A stretch of DNA of 50,116 nucleotides. Origin: Burkholderiales bacterium (GTDB lineage: Bacteria; Pseudomonadota; Gammaproteobacteria; Burkholderiales; Usitatibacteraceae). The position numbers were made by a program, and so were the translations under genes. Positions 1-8,334 of this stretch are shown one piece after another. Where the stretch lies: NCBI GenBank assembly GCA_025359285.1, contig JANYGV010000168.1:1-50116 (forward strand). Direction: 5' to 3'. How positions within the stretch are numbered: position 1 is the first letter of the stretch; every line of letters starts with the position of its first letter. The notes below the pieces were generated by a model. The model was given only the letters and a program-made list of their open reading frames with translations, had not been told where the DNA came from and did not search any database.

Positions 1-953
1 TTGCAGCGGATTCGCGAGGGGATCGAATTGACGGTGCACAAACAAGAACAGCTTGGCCTTGATGTAATGGTACATGGCGAGGCGGAGCGTAACGACATGG
101 TGGAATATTTTGGCGAACAGCTGTGGGGCTATGCATTTTCAGCGAACGGTTGGGTGCAAAGTTACGGCTCGCGTTGCGTGAAGCCGCCGATTATTTTTGG
201 CGATATTCACCGTGCCGAAGCAATGACCGTCGAGACGATTCGCTACGCGCAATCGCTGACCACGCGGATCATGAAGGGCATGCTGACGGGCCCGGTAACG
301 ATGCTGCGATGGTCGTTCGTACGCGACGATCAGGCACCCGAAACGACCGCATTGCAATTGGCATTGGCGATTCGCGATGAGGTGGCTGACCTTGAAAAAG
401 CGGGTATTAAAGTGATTCAAATTGACGAGCCTGCTTTTCGTGAAGGTCCCCCGATCAAGCAGGGCGACTGGGCGCACTACCTGGCATGGGCGGCGAACGC
501 TTTCAAACTATCGGCGGCTGTGGCAAAAGACGAAACGCCAATTCATACCCACATGTGCTATTCGGAATTCAACGATATTCTGGCGTCAATTGCGGCGATG
601 GATGCAGACGTCATCACGATCGAAACCTCGCGTTCAAACATGGAACTGCTGGAAGGCTTTGGCGAATTTTCGTACGCCAATGATATTGGGCCAGGCGTTT
701 ACGATATTCATTCGCCGCGTATGCCGAGTGCAGGGTGCGGAGTGCAGAGTAAAGAGTGCAGGCGATGATGCGGCTGATTAAACGCGCTGCCAAGGTGATC
801 CCTGCCGAGCGGCTATGGGCAAACCCGGATTGTAGTTTGAAAACCCGCGGCTGGCCTGAGACGGAGGCGGCGCTGGTAAACATGGTGGCCGCAACGCGCG
901 AAATGCGGTCCCTGCATTTGAATTCGCCTGCGTTGCCAAGAACTACCGAATAG
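1..953 (+). pseudogene. metE: metE, cobalamin-independent methionine synthase, 3' part, frameshifted
   Basis: This is the C-terminal catalytic domain of MetE, which moves a methyl group from 5-methyltetrahydrofolate polyglutamate to homocysteine. The 5' end lies outside the window. The reading frame entering at base 1 carries family motifs: the HTHMCYSEF stretch (two zinc ligands, His and Cys), the Glu of ITIETSRS, and [11 protein letters not shown]. It then runs into a heptamer-repeat insert and stops at 766-768 after the non-homologous tail [14 protein letters not shown]. The rest of the domain, [18 protein letters not shown] and [13 protein letters not shown], resumes in another frame from about 756 and stops at 951-953. 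The NPDC cysteine is the last zinc ligand of the family, so the truncated product should be inactive unless frameshifting occurs. The extreme C-terminus ([14 protein letters not shown]) also looks unlike the family. It converges with aroB. Confidence 0.85.
729..762 (+). repeat. Heptamer tandem repeat (TGCAGAG-like) inside metE
   Basis: Five successive 7-base units, TGCAGGG, TGCGGAG, TGCAGAG, TAAAGAG and TGCAGG, lie in tandem inside metE. From remembered MetE sequences, three residues are expected between the Pro-Ser at 724-729 and the MMRLI segment. On that basis the net insertion is 26 bases (about 730-755), which is not a multiple of three and explains the frameshift. Similar low-complexity heptamers are known as short dispersed repeats in other bacteria. 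I saw no second copy in this window. Confidence 0.8.
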
Positions 954-962
954 GCATGCGCC

Positions 963-1027
963 AAACGGCAGGCTGGGCGCGGCGTTTGAAGGCATATGCC
1001 TGAAGAAGCCCGCCCGGCTTGCCGTTT
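963..1027. terminator. Long inverted repeat between convergent metE and aroB
   Basis: A 17-base left arm (963-979) pairs with a right arm (1011-1027), with two positions that become G-U pairs on one strand. The loop contains the perfect palindrome GGCATATGCC (991-1000). The structure sits between two convergent genes and touches the aroB stop codon, so a bidirectional terminator is the simplest reading. There is no clear T-run on either side, so Rho-independence is uncertain. Confidence 0.5.
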
Positions 1028-2202
1028 CAGGCATTGATCGTTTGCAAACGCGGTTCGGCGGTGAGAAACGCGTGGATGTGGTCTGCAGAGATGGTGGCAT
1101 CCACATACGCTGCGCCGATGGATTTCAATAAAATTAATTTGATCACGCCCGCATCATTTTTTTTATCGCGGCCCATGTGATGGAGCATGTCGTCTGCTGA
1201 AATAGCGGGCATCACCGTTGGCAGACCTGCGGCTGCAAATATTTGCTGCGTGCGCGTTACGGTTGCGGCGTCAACTTGTCCCAGTGAATGCGAAAATTTG
1301 GTTGCTAGCAACATGCCGCACGCGACTGCCTCACCATGTAACCAAGTACCGTAGCCGAGCGCGGTTTCAATCGCATGGCCGAAAGTATGACCCAAATTAA
1401 GTAGCGCCCGCCCGCCTTCTGCAGCCGTCTCGCGCTCATCATTGGCGACCACGTCGGCCTTGATTTCGCATGATCGCGTGATGGCACGGGTCAGTGCGGT
1501 AGGGTCGCGGGCGAGCAGGAGGGCCAAGTTTTTTTCGAGCCAGTCAAAAAATGTTTCGTCCAAAATCAGGCCGTATTTGATGACTTCGGCTAGACCCGCG
1601 CGAAGTTCTCGATCCGGTAGCGTTATCAAGGTATCGGTATCCGCCAACACCAATTGCGGCTGATAAAACGCGCCGATCATATTTTTCCCGCGCGGATGAT
1701 TGATTGCGGTTTTGCCGCCAATAGAGGAATCCACTTGCGCCAGCAGCGTGGTCGGTATTTGAACGAACGGCACGCCGCGTTGATAGGTGGCGGCAGCGAA
1801 ACCGGTGATGTCGCCAATCACGCCGCCGCCCAACGCGATGAGCGTGGTTTTACGATCACAGGCGTGCTCGAGCAGCGCGTCGAAAATCATATTGAGCGCG
1901 GGCCAGCCTTTGTGCGATTCGCCGTCGGGCAGAATGATCGGAATGACTTTTATATTTGCAGCGGCCAGTGCATCGGCTAATGCTTTGCCGTAAAGCGGCC
2001 AGATAACATCGTTAGTCACCAGCGCCACGCGCGGCTGCGGCAAATGCGCAGCAATCAGACGCGTATGCGCGAGAAGTCCTGCGCCGACATGCACACTATA
2101 GCTTCGGGCGGCCAGCGACACTTTAATTTCCTGGGAGTTGCTTTCGGCGATTGTTTCATCGATCGGGAGCGCAGCGAAAACAGTAGATGTGGCAGCGGTC
2201 AT
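1027..2202 (-). CDS. aroB: 3-dehydroquinate synthase
   Basis: AroB converts DAHP to 3-dehydroquinate, the second step of the shikimate pathway, in the cytosol with NAD and a divalent metal. The 391-residue product shows the glycine-rich NAD site ([15 protein letters not shown]), the [20 protein letters not shown] substrate and metal region, and the metal-ligand segments [20 protein letters not shown] and LHGEAV. It is somewhat longer than the usual 355-365 residues because about 25 extra residues precede the first conserved strand ([19 protein letters not shown]). I see no better downstream ATG, so the start at 2202 is kept with moderate certainty. It lies 139 bases downstream of aroK, the usual aroKB arrangement behind pilMNOPQ. 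That gap has only a small hairpin (2291-2306). Confidence 0.96.
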   Translation of the reverse strand: MTAATSTVFAALPIDETIAESNSQEIKVSLAARSYSVHVGAGLLAHTRLIAAHLPQPRVALVTNDVIWPLYGKALADALAAANIKVIPIILPDGESHKGWPALNMIFDALLEHACDRKTTLIALGGGVIGDITGFAAATYQRGVPFVQIPTTLLAQVDSSIGGKTAINHPRGKNMIGAFYQPQLVLADTDTLITLPDRELRAGLAEVIKYGLILDETFFDWLEKNLALLLARDPTALTRAITRSCEIKADVVANDERETAAEGGRALLNLGHTFGHAIETALGYGTWLHGEAVACGMLLATKFSHSLGQVDAATVTRTQQIFAAAGLPTVMPAISADDMLHHMGRDKKNDAGVIKLILLKSIGAAYVDATISADHIHAFLTAEPRLQTINA

Positions 2203-2341
2203 GGCAGGCAGCTATCGGTAAATTTGCAGTAGGCGAATATTGTATTGTCACATGGGGAAGCGGCGGCAAAAAAATCAACGGATCATGCCGCCTACTTTTC
2301 AGTAGGACAGCAGACTAGCCGGCCGTGCCCCGAATGGTCCG

Positions 2342-2890
2342 TTAGCTCTTTGCAAGCAGGCCTAATGCGCTCAGCTCATCAATAATCTGTTGGGCAAGTT
2401 TGCCAATATTCTCGCGACTGGCATTCACCACAATATGAGCGGTTTCGCGATAAAGAGGCGCCCGCACCTTCAATAGCGCACTCAACACGGCCTCGGGATC
2501 GTCGCCCTGTAAGAGTGGGCGTTTGGTATCGCGGCGAGTGCGCTCTCGCAGCTCGGCGAGACTCGTTTCAAGATATACCACCGCGCCATGCTCGCGCAAC
2601 AGAGCCCGGTTAGATGGGCCGAGAATTGCGCCGCCACCGGTTGCAAGAATGATGCCGCGCTCGTGGACCAGTTGCGATACTAATTCAGCCTCGCGAACAC
2701 GAAATCCGGCCTCGCCCTCAATCTCAAAAATAGTCGCAATCGACACCCCCATTTTAGCGACCAGCTCTTTATCAGCATCCACAAAGCGAAGCAGCAATTG
2801 TTTGGCAAGCGCTTTACCGACAGTAGTTTTGCCCGCACCAGGCATGCCGATGAGGAAAATATTAGGCATATTGTTCGAATTATTTTGCAT
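2342..2890 (-). CDS. aroK: Shikimate kinase
   Basis: AroK phosphorylates shikimate at the 3-hydroxyl with ATP. The 182-residue protein has the P-loop GMPGAGKT (residues 15-22), the shikimate-binding FVDADKELV segment, a GEAGFRVRE motif, the ATGGGA loop, and the RPLL lid arginine segment followed by RAPLYRETA. Length fits the family. Translation may instead begin at Met8 (MPNIFLIGMPG), which is closer to typical AroK proteins; both starts are in frame. A strong terminator lies between pilQ and this gene, so aroKB expression probably needs its own promoter or read-through. Confidence 0.96.
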   Translation of the reverse strand: MQNNSNNMPNIFLIGMPGAGKTTVGKALAKQLLLRFVDADKELVAKMGVSIATIFEIEGEAGFRVREAELVSQLVHERGIILATGGGAILGPSNRALLREHGAVVYLETSLAELRERTRRDTKRPLLQGDDPEAVLSALLKVRAPLYRETAHIVVNASRENIGKLAQQIIDELSALGLLAKS

Positions 2891-2950
2891 GGAAAGGTAA
2901 GCCCGAAAATGCGCTGTTTAGCGTATTCAATTTCACGACATTCAACAAAT

Positions 2951-2977
2951 AAAAACGGGGCGCTATCAAGCGCCCCG
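2951..2977 (-). terminator. Intrinsic terminator downstream of pilQ
   Basis: A perfect 9-bp stem (2956-2964 with 2969-2977) and tetraloop is followed on the minus strand by a T-run (2951-2955, AAAAA on the plus strand). It lies just past the pilQ stop and before aroK, closing the pilMNOPQ transcript. Confidence 0.85.
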
Positions 2978-3016
2978 GAGTCTACAAATGCTTTGTACCG
3001 TCAATTTACATTTCCA

Positions 3017-5125
3017 CTAGCGAATGGTGAGTTGGTCTTTGATGATGCGTGGTGTGATGAAAATAAGCAGTTCGGTTTTGTTATCTGTTTTTTGCGTCCT
3101 TTTGAACAAATTTCCGACAAACGGTATATCTCCAAGAAATGGAATTTTGTCCACATTGGTGCTAGTCGTTTGCTCATAAACACCGCCAAGCACGGCCGTG
3201 TCGCCGTTGTCGACTAGAATTTGGGTATTAATTTCTTTCTTGTCGATACTTGGAATTCCGCCGACGATCGCGCCAACAGAATCCTTCCTGATTAATAACT
3301 CCATAATAATTTTGTCGTCAGGCGTAATTTGTGGCGTCACTTCAAGAGAAAGCAAGGCCTGCTTAAACGCTACAGTAGTTCCGCCACTGGCTGCTTGGGT
3401 AAGGTAGCCGATCTCTACACCTTGCAATATAGTAGCTTTTCGCTTGTCAGCCGTCGTAAGACGTGGGCTGGATACAACCTTACCTCTGCTGTCAGCTTCC
3501 AAAGCGGATAACTCAAGGTTAACCACGTTACCGTTACCAAGATTTAAAAATGTCATTGCCAAGGTGCCGAATGCACCTGCGACAGGTAAATTGACATTGA
3601 CATCATTTGCAGACGGCTGCGAACCAGTCGCAATTGCGTTGGTATTGCCAATTGTTCCGCCGATACCCACGTTTCGTCCATTGCTCGTAAGTCCAGCGCT
3701 GGCCCCAAAGCGCGCACCCAATTGGCGGCTAAATAAATCGTCCGCTATGACGACTCTGGCCTCTATAGTCACTTGACGAACAGGTACATCTAATTGGGAG
3801 ATTAGGCGTCTAATTTCTTCAAGTTTCGTTGGCGAGTCTTGGACAAACAATGTGTTGGTTCTTGAATCAATGGTCGCGGAACCGCGTTTTGATAGTAACT
3901 TCTGATCCTTCCCTGAGACCAAAGTTTGAACGTCAGCCGCTTTAGCATACGAGAGTACAAAGCTTTCTGTTCTGGTTGGTTCAAGTTCACCGATCTGCTG
4001 TAGTGCCTCAAGCGCTAATTTATCCTTAGTCGCAAGCTCGTCGGCGGGTGCTATTAACACCACGTTGCCATTTTTCCGCTTGGCCAAATTCTTTGCTTGA
4101 AGAATGATATCTAGCGCCTGATCCCAAGGCACATCTTTAAGTCGTAGGGTCAAATTGCCGCCAACGGTGTCACTTGCAACGATATTCAAACCGGTAAAGT
4201 CTGCAATTACCTGTAGCAACGCACGAACTTCGACTGCCTGGAAATTAAGCGTTAACTTTTCTCCGTTGTATCCCGTACCTTGTACTAACTTGTTTGGGTC
4301 GTCTTTAATAGGTTTGATTTCAACGATGAATTGCGTATCTGTTTGGTAGGCCGAATACTCCCAATTGCCTTTGGGTTCAATCACCATACGCGCGCTACCA
4401 CCCTGGTCAACAACATCCACGGTTTTAACAGGCGTGGCAAAATCAAGCACGTCCAGTCGGCGAACTAGATTGCGCGGAACTGTGGTGTTTACGAAATCAA
4501 CGATGACACTCTTACCTTGTTGGCGAATGTCGATGCCAGTATTGGCTGAGGATAAATCAACAACAATACGCCCCTCGCCATTAGTACCCCGGCGGAAATC
4601 AACGTCACGAATGCTTTGGCTCTGTACGCCCACGACAGCTGATGGTTCAGCGAATTTTGCAGTTTGCGCTGAGTCCTTGAGGACGCCTTGTAACGCCGAA
4701 TCAACAGTAAGGACAAGTGCGTTTCCGTCGAGTGCAGCCGTGTAGTTCATGCTTTGTGACAGGTTCACCACCATCCGGGTGCGACTGGCAACTTCCACGA
4801 CACTGATTGAGCGTACTGCACCCTCGCCAACTTCTACTGTGCCTTTGCCTAGGCCATTGAGCGTATTAGGTAAATCCAGCGCGATTCGGGCCGGATTCGT
4901 AACGGTAAATGCTGCTGGAAGCGCGGTTAACGGCGCTTTAAAATTTACGCGAATCACAATTTTTCCGCCTTGTTGGGCGGTCGTTTTGATGGATTCAAGT
5001 AAATTGCGGCCTGTGTCCTGAGCATACGCTGTGGCGCTCACCAATACGCCCAATAAAATAGTCACGTAGCGGACGCTGCCAGTAAATAAAGTTAGGTTAC
5101 GCATTTTTTCTCGATGGGTTCGCAT
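3017..5125 (-). CDS. pilQ: Type IV pilus secretin PilQ
   Basis: PilQ forms the outer-membrane ring through which the pilus leaves the cell. The 702-residue protein has a signal peptide (about residues 8-36, ending in ATAYAQ), two AMIN peptidoglycan-binding domains (about 53-145 and 172-272), an STN/N0-type domain (about 287-355, containing LTLNFQAVEVRALLQVIA), an N1-type domain (about 382-460), and the C-terminal secretin domain. The end has the family signature LLIFITPRIIKD. The start at 5125 overlaps the pilP stop by one base (TAATG) and has a GGGAGG Shine-Dalgarno about 8 bases upstream, which favours it over the in-frame Met8 (MRNLTLF). It is the last gene of pilMNOPQ and is followed by an intrinsic terminator. 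Confidence 0.97.
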   Translation of the reverse strand: MRTHREKMRNLTLFTGSVRYVTILLGVLVSATAYAQDTGRNLLESIKTTAQQGGKIVIRVNFKAPLTALPAAFTVTNPARIALDLPNTLNGLGKGTVEVGEGAVRSISVVEVASRTRMVVNLSQSMNYTAALDGNALVLTVDSALQGVLKDSAQTAKFAEPSAVVGVQSQSIRDVDFRRGTNGEGRIVVDLSSANTGIDIRQQGKSVIVDFVNTTVPRNLVRRLDVLDFATPVKTVDVVDQGGSARMVIEPKGNWEYSAYQTDTQFIVEIKPIKDDPNKLVQGTGYNGEKLTLNFQAVEVRALLQVIADFTGLNIVASDTVGGNLTLRLKDVPWDQALDIILQAKNLAKRKNGNVVLIAPADELATKDKLALEALQQIGELEPTRTESFVLSYAKAADVQTLVSGKDQKLLSKRGSATIDSRTNTLFVQDSPTKLEEIRRLISQLDVPVRQVTIEARVVIADDLFSRQLGARFGASAGLTSNGRNVGIGGTIGNTNAIATGSQPSANDVNVNLPVAGAFGTLAMTFLNLGNGNVVNLELSALEADSRGKVVSSPRLTTADKRKATILQGVEIGYLTQAASGGTTVAFKQALLSLEVTPQITPDDKIIMELLIRKDSVGAIVGGIPSIDKKEINTQILVDNGDTAVLGGVYEQTTSTNVDKIPFLGDIPFVGNLFKRTQKTDNKTELLIFITPRIIKDQLTIR

Positions 5126-5646
5126 TATGGTTTACCTCCCGTACCGGCCAACAGTGGCAGTACGCTTTCGCGCTCCGCCCAATCCCCTGCTGTGTCCTGA
5201 ACGATTTCCTTTAGTTTAATTTCGGTGTCGCTGATACTCGTAATGAGGCCGAAATTCTGACCCATGTAATTTCCCTTTTTGACGCGATAAAGCGTTTTTT
5301 CCGCGCGAACCAGGCCGAACGTAGCACCTGATTGCACAATCGTACCCACCATGGCAAGCTGCTCGACCGGGAATGATTCAAGCGGCTCTTTACGACGATT
5401 TAAGTCCGGCGCTACGCCACCTGCATCCTGTTTTACAGATAGCTTTCTTGGTTTAAATGGATCTGGTAAATCAAAGCCTTCATAAGCAAATGGCTCAAAT
5501 GGCTTCACCTGAGGCAGTGGGTCAATTTTTCGAACCACCTGTTTTTCAGACTCTTTGACGAACTGCTTCAGATCTGCAAAACCTTCTCCGCATGCGGCAA
5601 GTACGACTGGCACCGTCAGGATCAATAATCGCGACCGACTCGTCAT
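5125..5646 (-). CDS. pilP: Type IV pilus assembly lipoprotein PilP
   Basis: PilP is the inner-membrane-anchored lipoprotein that links the PilM/N/O alignment complex to the PilQ secretin. The 173-residue product begins with a lipoprotein signal, LILTVPVVLAACGEGF, with the lipidated cysteine in LAAC. A proline-rich flexible linker follows (PLPQVKPFEPFAYEGFDLPD). The C-terminal beta domain contains the family pattern LAMVGTIVQSGATFGLVRAE and the downstream KGNYMGQNFG. The start overlaps the end of pilO by four bases (ATGA), and the stop overlaps the pilQ start by one base, indicating translational coupling. Length and order match other betaproteobacterial pilMNOPQ operons. Confidence 0.96.
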   Translation of the reverse strand: MTSRSRLLILTVPVVLAACGEGFADLKQFVKESEKQVVRKIDPLPQVKPFEPFAYEGFDLPDPFKPRKLSVKQDAGGVAPDLNRRKEPLESFPVEQLAMVGTIVQSGATFGLVRAEKTLYRVKKGNYMGQNFGLITSISDTEIKLKEIVQDTAGDWAERESVLPLLAGTGGKP

Positions 5647-6296
5647 TTGACACCCGCCTTATCTTTGGCATCTTTAGCATCTTTTGCGGCTTTCTTTTGC
5701 GCCGCTACTTCCTCAGGATCCAGGTATCGGTAAGTTTTGGCAATCGCTTCCATTGAAAGCGCGCCGTCCTTGGCCACGTCGATCTTCAGGTCGTTCAGCA
5801 ACACAATCCGCGGCAGCTTCGATACATCACTCGCGAAGGCTCCAAAATCATGATAATTCCCGATCACTTTCAGGCTAATGGGACGTTCGGCATAGAATTC
5901 GGTTAAATATTCTGTCTGGTTGGGTTTAAACGATTCAAACTGAAGGCCTCGGCCCAGCGCTGCCTGGTTGATATCAATAATCAGCGCATCCACTTGCGAT
6001 TTGGTCGGTAACTGCTTCAACAAAGCACCGAACGATTGCTCGATCTCCGCAAGCTGTTGTTGATACGCTTCCAGATTAACCGCGAGCTTTGTTTTGTCGA
6101 TAAATTTTGCGCGAAGATCGGTCTCTTTCTTCTGCTCTTTTTCAATTTCGTCAAACTGCGTTTGATAGAAAATAAAATAGGCTGCAATCAGGATCGCCGC
6201 AATAATGAAGGCTAACGCCGCGAGCTTTATTGACCACGGCCATCCCCCAGGGTTTTTGGGGTCCAGGGCCCTCATCTCATCTAGCCATTTATTCAT
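5643..6296 (-). CDS. pilO: Type IV pilus inner-membrane alignment protein PilO
   Basis: PilO heterodimerises with PilN in the inner-membrane platform of the pilus machine. The 217-residue protein has a short cytoplasmic N-terminus (including GGWPWSIKL), one membrane helix (about residues 25-45, LAALAFIIAAILIAAYFIF), a periplasmic coiled coil (about 48-95), and a small ferredoxin-like domain with the PilO patterns GLQFESFKPN and YHDFGAFASDVSKLPRIV. The tail is rich in Lys, Ala and Asp. It overlaps pilN and pilP by four bases each. Confidence 0.96.
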   Translation of the reverse strand: MNKWLDEMRALDPKNPGGWPWSIKLAALAFIIAAILIAAYFIFYQTQFDEIEKEQKKETDLRAKFIDKTKLAVNLEAYQQQLAEIEQSFGALLKQLPTKSQVDALIIDINQAALGRGLQFESFKPNQTEYLTEFYAERPISLKVIGNYHDFGAFASDVSKLPRIVLLNDLKIDVAKDGALSMEAIAKTYRYLDPEEVAAQKKAAKDAKDAKDKAGVK

Positions 6297-6898
6297 TTCT
6301 TAGCCTCCGCTTGCGCTGTGGAAGCTTTTTTCGGCCCTGCGTTAGCGTCGTCCGCTTTGGCACGCTTGATAGAAAAGTCCAGGTTGAATTCATTGGCGCG
6401 AGCCGTGTTGACGGTAGTCGCTTTGATTTCGATCAAGCTAGGGCTCTCGATATAGGGAGATGCCTCTATATTTCGCATCAGTGCCGCGACCCGCGCGTTG
6501 GACTGCGCATAACCGGTAACGTTAACTTTGGTGCCCGTCTGCTTGATAGACTTCAAATACAAGCCCTCTGGTAGTTGTCGCAAGAGCTGATCCAGCAAAT
6601 GGACCGACTCCGAACGATTACTTTGCAGGCTTTCAACCACTTGCTTCTTGGCCAGAAATGAAGCGGTATCTTCACGAATTTTACGAATTTCCTCGATTTT
6701 TTTTTCGAGCTTCGCAATTTCGTCGGTCAGATATTTGTTACGGCCTTTTTGGTTGTCGATTTGGTGATCAAACGCAAACCACAGCAGTGCGGCAATAGAT
6801 ACGGAAACAGCCGCCGCAATACCCGCCAAAATGGCAAATTGCTTTTGACGGGCTTTGCGCTTTTCTTCGCGATGAGGTAATAAATTTATGCGGATCAT
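6293..6898 (-). CDS. pilN: Type IV pilus inner-membrane alignment protein PilN
   Basis: PilN binds cytoplasmic PilM through its conserved N-terminal peptide and pairs with PilO in the periplasm. The 201-residue protein starts with the diagnostic MIRINLLPHRE motif, followed by a basic stretch, one membrane helix (about 22-44), a coiled coil (about 50-80), and a compact C-terminal domain containing LLRQLPEGLYLKSIKQ. The C-terminal tail is Lys/Ala-rich. The four-base overlaps on both sides point to tightly coupled translation within the operon. Confidence 0.97.
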   Translation of the reverse strand: MIRINLLPHREEKRKARQKQFAILAGIAAAVSVSIAALLWFAFDHQIDNQKGRNKYLTDEIAKLEKKIEEIRKIREDTASFLAKKQVVESLQSNRSESVHLLDQLLRQLPEGLYLKSIKQTGTKVNVTGYAQSNARVAALMRNIEASPYIESPSLIEIKATTVNTARANEFNLDFSIKRAKADDANAGPKKASTAQAEAKK

Positions 6899-7992
6899 GA
6901 CGGATCAAACCTTCGCATCGCAAGTCCGCACGCCACCATCAAGCTCGGCGCATCAATAGTAAGTTGGCGCGGCTTGATTTTGGAAGAAAGTGCCATATTC
7001 GCAAATGGATTCGCCACCAAAGTGTGCACTTGGGTACGTTGCGACACCATCTCTTCTAGCCCTTCCAGCATGGCGCAGCCCCCGCAGAGCACAATGTGAT
7101 CAACCTTGTTGAACTGGGTGGACGTGAAGAAAAATTGCAGCGCACGAGAAATTTCCAGCACAATTTTTTCATTGAACGGTTGCAACACATCCGGGCCGAA
7201 ATTATCGGGGAGACCGCCGGATTTTTTAGCAACTTCTGCCTCTTCAATCGGCATGCCAAATTGACGCGATATGTCTTGTGTTAATTGATAGCCGCCGAGT
7301 TGCTGTTCACGCGAATAAACCTGCTGATCCTCATGCATCACCGTGACGCGCGTTGTTTGAGCGCCAATATCAACGATCGCCGTAACATCCTTGGCTTCAA
7401 TACCATTTGCCGCGTTTTTGATCATATCGAACGCTGCCAACGCAGCGTAGGACTCAACATCCATTACCGATGTTTTCAAACCGGCTGCTTCAGCAACCGC
7501 TACTCTGTCTTCAATTTTTTCTTTGCGTGATGCGGCAATAAGCACCTCAACTTCAGATTCACTATTGGGTGCAGGGCCAATTACTTGAAAGTCGAGATTC
7601 ACCTCATCGAGGCTAAACGGAATATATTGGTTTGCTTCAGACTGAACCTGATATTCCATCTCTTCTTCGCGTTGGCCACCCGCCAGTATGACTTTTTTGG
7701 TAATGACAGCCGCAGAGGGCAGCGCCAAGGCGACGTTTTTAACGCGAGTACCCATTTGCTTGTGCGCTCGACGCATTACTTCGCCAGCCGCTTCAATATT
7801 AGACACATTACCGTCGGTCACCGTATCTTTGGGAAGCGGTTCAATAACGTAGCGCTCAACGCGATAAAGGCCTCTACCGGCCTCGACTATTTCTACCATC
7901 TTGATATAGGACGAACTAATATCCACCCCGATTAACGGAGGTGTCGTCGCCCTTAGAAAATCAAACTGGGAAGCCAGTTTCTCTTTTAGCAT
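6895..7992 (-). CDS. pilM: Type IV pilus actin-like ATPase PilM
   Basis: PilM is the cytoplasmic, actin/FtsA-like member of the alignment complex that docks onto the N-terminal peptide of PilN. The 365-residue protein shows the phosphate-1 loop region (LIGVDISSSYIKMVEI), the segment AALAAFDMI, the phosphate-2 loop (AIVDIGAQTTRVTVM), and the adenosine-binding LCGGCAMLEGLEEMV. It is the first gene of the minus-strand pilMNOPQ operon and diverges from the PBP1A gene across a 342-base gap. An acceptable RBS is hard to see upstream of the ATG at 7992. A weak TTGTTG/TATGCA promoter-like pair lies about 60-70 bases upstream. Confidence 0.97.
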   Translation of the reverse strand: MLKEKLASQFDFLRATTPPLIGVDISSSYIKMVEIVEAGRGLYRVERYVIEPLPKDTVTDGNVSNIEAAGEVMRRAHKQMGTRVKNVALALPSAAVITKKVILAGGQREEEMEYQVQSEANQYIPFSLDEVNLDFQVIGPAPNSESEVEVLIAASRKEKIEDRVAVAEAAGLKTSVMDVESYAALAAFDMIKNAANGIEAKDVTAIVDIGAQTTRVTVMHEDQQVYSREQQLGGYQLTQDISRQFGMPIEEAEVAKKSGGLPDNFGPDVLQPFNEKIVLEISRALQFFFTSTQFNKVDHIVLCGGCAMLEGLEEMVSQRTQVHTLVANPFANMALSSKIKPRQLTIDAPSLMVACGLAMRRFDPS

Positions 7993-8334
7993 GGTGTATG
8001 GACTGCCCTTTTGTTAATTAATACTTACGGCCCATAATGCATAATTTACATTAAATGCTAGCAACAAGCGTCGGACGTGTAAAGCTTTTTCTTTAAAACC
8101 TCGAAATTGCTTTAATTGCATCCTACAAGTTTTTGTGTCGAAAATCTAAATTTTTTCGTTGTCTATTTTTGATGTCTGAATCCCGCCACTATTCTGCCGC
8201 TATTCCTAATCAACATGATCTTGAGCTGGTTTGCGTAGTGAGAATTTGCCAGAAAGTGTGCTTTGGCTGGCGTATTCTGCTCCACGCCGCACTCCCCCGA
8301 TATAATAAACATCCTTGTCTTTTCGGACGCAACA
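7993..8334. promoter_or_regulatory. Divergent intergenic region between pilM and ponA
   Basis: This 342-base gap holds no convincing gene. It is AT-rich near pilM. On the minus strand there is a weak -35/-10 pair (TTGTTG, 18-base spacer, TATGCA) near 8040-8067 that could drive pilMNOPQ. On the plus strand a TATAAT hexamer at 8301-8306 lies 28 bases before the ponA ATG, but the matching -35 position (TGCTCC) is poor. No clear operator or riboswitch was seen. Confidence 0.35.

Noticed and set aside
2291-2306. Small hairpin CCTACT/AGTAGG between aroK and aroB
   Set aside because: Only six base pairs with no T-run on either strand; too weak to call a terminator.
8263-8334. Upstream extension of PBP1A by 24 residues
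   Set aside because: The extra residues are unlike PBP1A and precede the signal-anchor. ATG 8335 fits better.
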